DNA of 64,000 nt from NCBI GenBank assembly GCA_000827265.1, contig KN834825.1, forward strand, positions 102,273-166,272, given 5' to 3'. Positions 55,481 through 64,000 of the stretch are shown here, piece by piece. Under the pieces are notes generated by a model. The model was not told the origin of the DNA, did no database searches, and was given only the letters and a program-made list of their open reading frames with translations. Numbering within the stretch: position 1 is the first letter of the stretch; every line of letters starts with the position of its first letter. This DNA is from Collybiopsis luxurians FD-317 M1. Taxonomy: Eukaryota > Basidiomycota > Agaricomycetes > Agaricales > Omphalotaceae. Made by a program: the position numbers and the translations under genes.

Positions 55481-57763
55481 TCTTTGAACGATTAACCACA
55501 GGTTATGAGACATCATATCAGTTCTTCACAGTTTGAAACGCTTACATTATGACCTTAAGACAGTGTCCCGATTTCTATTAGGACCAGATATAATCTTGCA
55601 TTCGGATTCAATTGAAAGTAATGAGAAACTAAAGAGATTGAAAGACCGTGGAATGCGGATTCGTGATTTTAAAGGGACTATAGGAATTGCATCCGTTCGT
55701 GCTTGAATGACCGAAAATTTTCAATAGCTACTCCTCAGAATGGCTTATATACTTCCGGAGCAGGCGTCGCTCCATTTTCGGGAAACTCATCTGACTAACC
55801 CGCCACAACGACAGAGATGATCCCAGATTTCTGCACGCTTAATTCTATCGTCCTGTGAATTCATCTCTTGCTAGCCTCAATCATCCTGAACAGGTTATAC
55901 CCCGGTCAAGATGAAGATTTTGCTGCACTCATTCTTCGACGGCAGGAGAAAATCTGTCGGATTAGCTTGCATATGGGAGTTAATCAAAGCTCACCAAAGC
56001 TCATTTGAAGTCAAACCGTCCCCAGCTACAGGTCCGACGCCCATCCTTTTTGCCAAGAAGTCAAAAGGAACGCTCTACTACAATTGTTCGTCCACCGCCC
56101 AGCCGCCACCACAAGGTTTTGACAGTTTTGATTCGATTTTATACATATCTGTATCACTTCCCTTCTCGCGATCGCTGCGTCTAGGTGGTCTTTAACATAT
56201 GCAATGCCCCTCTGAATCGGGGTAATATTTTACTCATCTGCTATACGCACTCATTTGACTTCTTCCTTTTGAGGTTGAGAATGTCGTACATGCCTATCCC
56301 AGAATCCGTTCACGAGCCACCACGAACACGATCTCCGATGCCCATAATGCATTGACTCTCAGCTCTGGAACGTCCGACAGCTCATCTCGCGGCCGGGAGC
56401 GAAGGAGAAAAGCAAATTTCTAATCGTCACGCGGCAAAGACTAGTGTTCATTTTGAAGTGACGGGTCCAGGAGGACGACGAACTTGGAGTTCGCTTCCGA
56501 ATGAGAGGGGGATGACAGAGGGAGAGGATCAGAAATGAAGCTTCAAGACAATAATCTTGCAGAATTAGACCAATCGCAAGGAATAGATACAGTAGGAGAG
56601 AGTAGGCTGCGATAGGAAAACGCATAATATTGCGGTAATATTTCTTTTGCATCCTGGTTTTGTTTTGGCACATTTCGAACGGAGAGTAGATTGAAATCTC
56701 AACACCGCGCGGCGAAGAATCACTCTGCTTTTGACCTGGCACAGTTATTGTATGCATCTGAGGTTTGATGTTTCGCGGAAAATCAGCTTGAATGAAAAAA
56801 TATTGAACCTCACGACTGGCATATAGGCAAGCGCCCCAAAGCAGTCTACAATTCTTCTCAGGGTTCTATCACTTTAAGTTGGTTCCTCGTCTCATGGTTC
56901 TGTCCCAATGGCTATGTATGCCTCCCATTCGAAGGTTCCTGAGCCCCTTTCAACCAAAGGTACAAGCGTGATCCTTATGCACAAAATTCTTGATTTTCGA
57001 CAGCCCAAGTAGGATTTGGCACAATAAAACGCCTGGGAGTCTGGAAGTAGCTGGACTGGAGATTGCAACGGGGAACGATTCCTTGGCTCTTCGAGCCTCA
57101 GGATGATACATACGGTGTCCTTTGAGATTATCTACCGCCATTTTCAATATCTGGAGTCTGAAGAATTGAATTCGGAGTGAGCCCGTCGATAAGGCCCAAC
57201 CATAGACGCGAGTATTTACTCATCGTGTGAGGTAAATGGCCATGAGTCCCTTTAAGTTTGAGGACACTGCAACCACAAGGGCTCAACGAATTGCTGAAAC
57301 TGGTAAAGCGGCTACGGGTAGACACCTTACGTTGAAGGGCCGACTGAGAATTCAAAAGTCGTGACCAGTGGTGTGGGAAACCGTCCTCGCATAGGGTATT
57401 GTTTATGTGTCCGCGAAAGCGCAGACAAAGGAGAAAGCGAGAGATGACGATGAACAGAATTCGTTGCGCATCATGGACCGATGCAGAACCTTGCGAGCCG
57501 CTGTTGGCCTTTCAAGCTACTTAGGTAAGTAGAGGCGGCGGCAAATATCGGCAAAGACCCGATCAGTACCTGCCGGTTTTGCCGATCACGGAAAAACATA
57601 AACACGCAATGAATTGGAGAGCTTTAATTCTAGACCGGATCGGCGATGAGCAAGAAGTTATAACCATGACGTTTCCAAACTTTTCCCCACATCCCCCTCA
57701 TCTCACCCTTCACTGTTATTCCCTGTGGCTGATCTCGTCGAGGTACATCGGCAAAAATTGACT
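55481..57763. other. 2.3-kb stretch without a recognised gene
   Basis: Frames at 55911-56195 (plus) and 56359-56757, 56950-57355 (minus) match nothing known and were not called. Confidence 0.4.
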
Positions 57764-60181
<2,418 letters not shown>

Positions 60182-60422
60182 GTGGATCGATGGACGGTAG
60201 CGGAATCAATGCGTGCAAAGCGGCGATTGAGTAATTAAGTTTACGACCTACTGTAGGATGTTGAATAAATAGTAACTGTGACCCGCTGACCCAACACGAG
60301 GCAAATTCCATGAATGACATCGCGAGTGGAGACCGTGTGTCAATCGAAGATGTTGACATGTGTCATGCTGTCTGGCATATAAAAGGAAGACATACTCAAT
60401 GTTTTTCTTCCGGTACATCACT

Positions 60423-63400
60423 ATGTCAGACTCCCGCGACAGTACTTTCAGGAAACTGCGGAAAGTTTTTCAGCACAGCAGGTCCAGCTCTCCTGCACCT
60501 TCAAAGCCGCTTGCACAAAAAGCCAGGCAGTTACTGGATGTTGTACATAGCCTCACAAAGAGAATTGAACCTCTTTTGGACAACACTCCAGCTAAGCCTG
60601 CCTTTGGAATATTCAATACTTTGGTTGATTTGCTTGAGGTGTGTATTTGGGTATATTCATATCTAGAATAATTATGATATGATGGAAAACGGCACAGAGC
60701 TATGAACAGAACAATGAGCAGGTTGATTTGTGCTTGGACCAGATTATGGGCCGCCTGAAGATCGTAGATGAGAACGTGGCTCTTGGAGATGGGAATCTGG
60801 GGCAGGGAATTAAAAAGAGCGTAGGGGATTTTACAAGGTGTGTCAGTTGTGTGGCTAGCCGGTCCAATCTGGGAATCTGACTGCGTAATCCAGGGTCTTG
60901 CAAGAAACCCAACAAAACTTGGAGAGTTTCAAAGGAAAGAAAGCTTGGAAAAAAGTCTTGAAAATGGATCAAGCCACTCAGATAATCACTGGTGCAATTA
61001 TGAAGATTAATGAAGTTACAAAGACATTTTCAGTGGGTTTTAGTTCCAGTCGATGACAAAGTATTGCTGATTACATGGTCAGCTTCAAATTATGGTTGCC
61101 ATTCAGAGGGACACCAGCTTAATGAGAAGAAGAGTTGAGGTAGGGATAACATGTAACTTGCTAGTGTTTATCTAAAAGCTCTGCCCAGATGCTGCATTTG
61201 GACAACTGGCCGATCTCTCATTCTGCATTGTATGATGCTGATGCCGGAGCTCAAATTTCCAGAAGGAGGTGTACAGAGAACACTCGTGTTGACATTCTCA
61301 AAATCATTGAAGACTGGGTGGTTGATCCATCTGATGATAGTCCCCCTATTTTTTGGCTGAGAGGCATGGCAGGCATGGGAAAGTCAACCATAGCATATTC
61401 TATCTGCCATCATTTTGACAGTCAAGAAGGGGACCACCGTTTGGGGGCGTCATTTTTCTGCTCAAGACAGAGTGAGAATCTTCGTAAGCGGCAGAACATT
61501 ATTCCAACCATTGTTCGCCGACTTGCATATTATTCTGCTCCATTTGCAGAAGCCTTGTCAGGTATTGACCCTGATATGGCATATGCTGTTGACAAGCAGC
61601 TAAAAAATCTTCTTATTGAGCCGTGGCACAAGTCAGCCCAAAAGCAGCTTGCAGACAGGCTGCCTGTCTTGGTAGTCATTGATGCTTTGGATGAGATTGA
61701 AGGTGGTCAAGGATCAAACTTTGTTTCTGATCTTATCCAAAGTTTAAATCAAGCTAGGGCCAGTATGCATGGGATCAAATTCCTCATTACAAGCAGACCT
61801 GATCCCAATATAGTAGAAAGTTGTAAACAAATGGGAACAGATTCTACATATAGGCTAGAGGATGTCAAACCAGAGGCAGCAGTGCAGGATGTGAGGTGCT
61901 TTCTTGGAGATGCGCTATCTCAGTTCCCTAGAATTGAGGCTGAGACCTTGGATAGGATTGCTACCCAGTCACAGGGTGTGTTCATTTATGCTGCTACAGC
62001 AGTCCGATATATCCTTCCAAAACCAGGCCGTAAATTGTCTCATGGGGAAATGCATGCCCGTGTAATGGCTATAGTAGCAGACAGACCAGTCTCTGAACAT
62101 CTTGGTGATACAGAGCTTCTCATTGACACCATTTACAAGCAAATCATTGTTGAAGCCCTGGAAGACCCAGGAACCGATGTATTTAAATTGCGCCGGCATG
62201 TTCTAGACACGATTGCAATTGCACAGGAACCTATTTCAGCTGACACAATACTGCAACTCGTGTATGGTGATAAAAAAGACCATGATTTGCAGGCAGTAGA
62301 AAATGCAATTGGAGCACTCCACGCTGTTTTGAGGGTCTCAGAGAAAGATCGCTGTGTTTACATACAACACAAGTCATTTCTAGACTTTCTTTTAGATCCA
62401 AAACGTGCTGGGGAGCAGCTTGCATGTAATAAACTGGCTCAGCATGGAGTCATTACTCAACAATGTTTTGTAATAATGAAGTCCTCACTTCATTTCAATA
62501 TGTGTGCATTGCCATCCTCATATTTGTTGGATGCTGAGGTGCAGGGCCTGAAGCAAGCAGTAGGAGAGAAGTTCAATGACACCTTGAGATATGCCTGCTT
62601 GTGGTGGACAGATCATTGGATAGCAGGGTGGGAGGATAGATTAGGAAATCTGTTAATGAATGTGCTGGAACAATTTGGAAATATCAATGCTGTGTTTTGG
62701 ATAGAAGCTATGAACCTTCTAGAAACAAGTCGAAGATCCTATGAGACAATGAAAAGGCTTAGGGAATGGTTCATGGAGGTAAGTATAAATTTATCATTCA
62801 GTATGTGATCTTTAGCAGGAAGTTGTAGCAAGCAACAGGCTCAGAAAGTGTTTTAAGCATGATAACAGCACTGGAAAGATTAACACAATCCTTTACTGGT
62901 TCACCAGCAAGACTGTCCACACCACACCTTTATATTTCCAGTCTGGCTACTGAGCTTGCAACAAGCAAGGTGCCAAGCTCATGGAGGGATTACTTTCCTC
63001 ACCTGCCACAGGTGGTCTGTGAAGGTGTTTCAAATCAAAGTGGAGCAAAAATGAGAATAAACACTGGAAGTTGTGTTAATTCTGTTGCATTCTCTAACGA
63101 TGGTTTGAGAATTGTCTCTGGCTTAAGTGACAATACTGTTTGCATCTGGGATGTAGATACTGGAGTAAAAGTTCAAGCATTGGAAGGTCACTCAGGATCT
63201 GTGCAGTCCGTTGCACCCTCGTATGATGGCTCTCGCATTGTCTCTGGTTCAACTGACAAGAGTGTTTGTATCTGGGATGTAAATACTGGAATGAATTTGC
63301 AGACTTTGGAAGGTCACACTGGTGCAGTTATGTCAGTTGCATTCTCCAGTGATGGGTCTCGGATTGTCTCTGGTTCAGCTGACAATACTATCAGGATCTG

Positions 63401-64000
63401 GGATACACTCTCTGGAGGGACTTTACAAACTATCAAAGGTCACACTGAGAGTTTTCGATCTGTTGCATTCTCCAATGATGGGCTGTACATTGCCTCTGGT
63501 TCATCTGACCAAACTGTGTGCATCTGGGATGCAGGCACTGGAGTGAAATTGCACACTTTGGAAGGTCACAAAAGCCGGGTTTGGTCAGTTGCCTTCTCTT
63601 ATGATGGCTCCCGCCTTGTCTCTGGCTCTGATGATGAGCACATCTGCATCTGGGATGCAAAGACTGGAGAAAATCTGTTAACTTTGAAGGGTCATACAGA
63701 CTGGGTTAGGTCTGTTGCCTTTTCTAATGATGGATCCCGCATTATTTCTAGTTCAGATGACAAAACAGTTTGCATTTGGGATGCAAGCAGTGGGGAGAAA
63801 TTGCAGACTCTGGAAGGTCACAACAGTTTTATCTATTCTGTTGCATTTTCCAGTGATGGCTACCACATTGTTTCTGGCTCAGAGGACCACACTATCTGCA
63901 TCTGGGATGTAAACCCCGGAGTGAATCTTCATACTTCTCCAGGTCACAAAGATTCTGTTAACTCTGTTTCATATTCCAATGATGGCTTGTACATTGTGTC
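60423..64000 (+). CDS. NACHT-WD40 NLR-like protein (C-terminus beyond window)
   Basis: STAND NTPase of the fungal NLR type. Exons: 60423-60638, 60698-60837, 60894-61032, 61083-61139, 61189-62778 and 62829-64000+. Residues ~1-180 form an alpha-helical bundle (TRVLQETQQNLESFKGKK, KMDQATQIITGAIMKIN..) of the MLKL/HeLo-like kind seen at the N-terminus of many Agaricomycete NLRs. The NACHT domain has Walker A GMAGMGKST, Walker B LVVIDALDE and sensor text FLITSRPD. The C-terminus holds WD40 repeats, eight within the window, each exactly 42 codons (126 bp), with [V/S]VAFS.DG and ICIWD.. marks. Such proteins sense non-self and trigger regulated cell death; that role here is inferred. Open to the window edge. 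Confidence 0.9.
63078..64000 (+). repeat. Array of 126-bp WD40-coding repeats
   Basis: At least eight tandem units start near 63078, 63204, 63330, 63456, 63582, 63708, 63834 and 63960, spaced exactly 126 bp. The nucleotide sequence is strikingly alike between units (GTTGCATTCTC..GATGG, ATCTGGGATG). Confidence 0.85.

Overview
The window is from a filamentous fungus, almost certainly a mushroom-forming basidiomycete (Agaricomycetes). Genes are broken by many introns of about 48-80 nt with GT..AG ends. The gene content is typical of that group: a heme-thiolate peroxygenase, a polyporopepsin-like protease, a 7-TM protein of a basidiomycete type, a NACHT-WD40 protein, small cysteine-rich secreted proteins and a Copia retrotransposon. 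Exon models below were built by hand from reading-frame continuity, splice sites and family conservation; there is no transcript support. Genus cannot be told.

Layout. 1-5283: two tandem indoleamine 2,3-dioxygenase paralogues (minus strand; the first is cut by the window edge). 8098-13771: a complete DNA transposon with 31-bp perfect terminal inverted repeats and a 6-bp target duplication. It holds a DDE/integrase-type transposase (minus, one nonsense codon) and a divergent alpha-kinase-like gene (plus). 14013-15744: secreted aspartic protease, followed by decayed partial copies of its own 3' end. 17492-20984: two tandem SDR oxidoreductases with the same exon structure, including a 7-nt micro-exon. 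24603-25090: small secreted protein. 26223-26895: SKP1-like protein. 27250-29373: a kinase with an MLKL-like N-terminal helical domain. 31741-32783: short-type unspecific peroxygenase. 34953-36168 and 40478-41742: two dienelactone hydrolase paralogues, the second lacking the catalytic His, flanking a 7-TM protein (38053-39458). 46615-47001: second small secreted protein, beside a 1-kb element with ~200-bp inverted arms. 48344-49146: secreted protein of unknown role. 49374-54559: nearly intact Copia element with 5-bp target duplication, inserted beside a protease pseudogene. 57764-60181: mitochondrial-type acetyl-CoA hydrolase/CoA transferase. 60423-64000+: NACHT-WD40 NLR-like protein running off the right edge.

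Themes. Local duplication is frequent (IDO, SDR, protease remnants, DLH), usually with one copy diverging or dying. Several genes fit a wood- or litter-decay lifestyle: oxidation and ring-fission product hydrolysis (peroxygenase, dienelactone hydrolase), extracellular proteolysis and tryptophan catabolism. Two genes (MLKL-like kinase and NACHT-WD40 NLR) may belong to fungal self/non-self recognition and regulated cell death. Long stretches between genes hold no recognisable coding sequence but carry small repeats and MITE-like elements.
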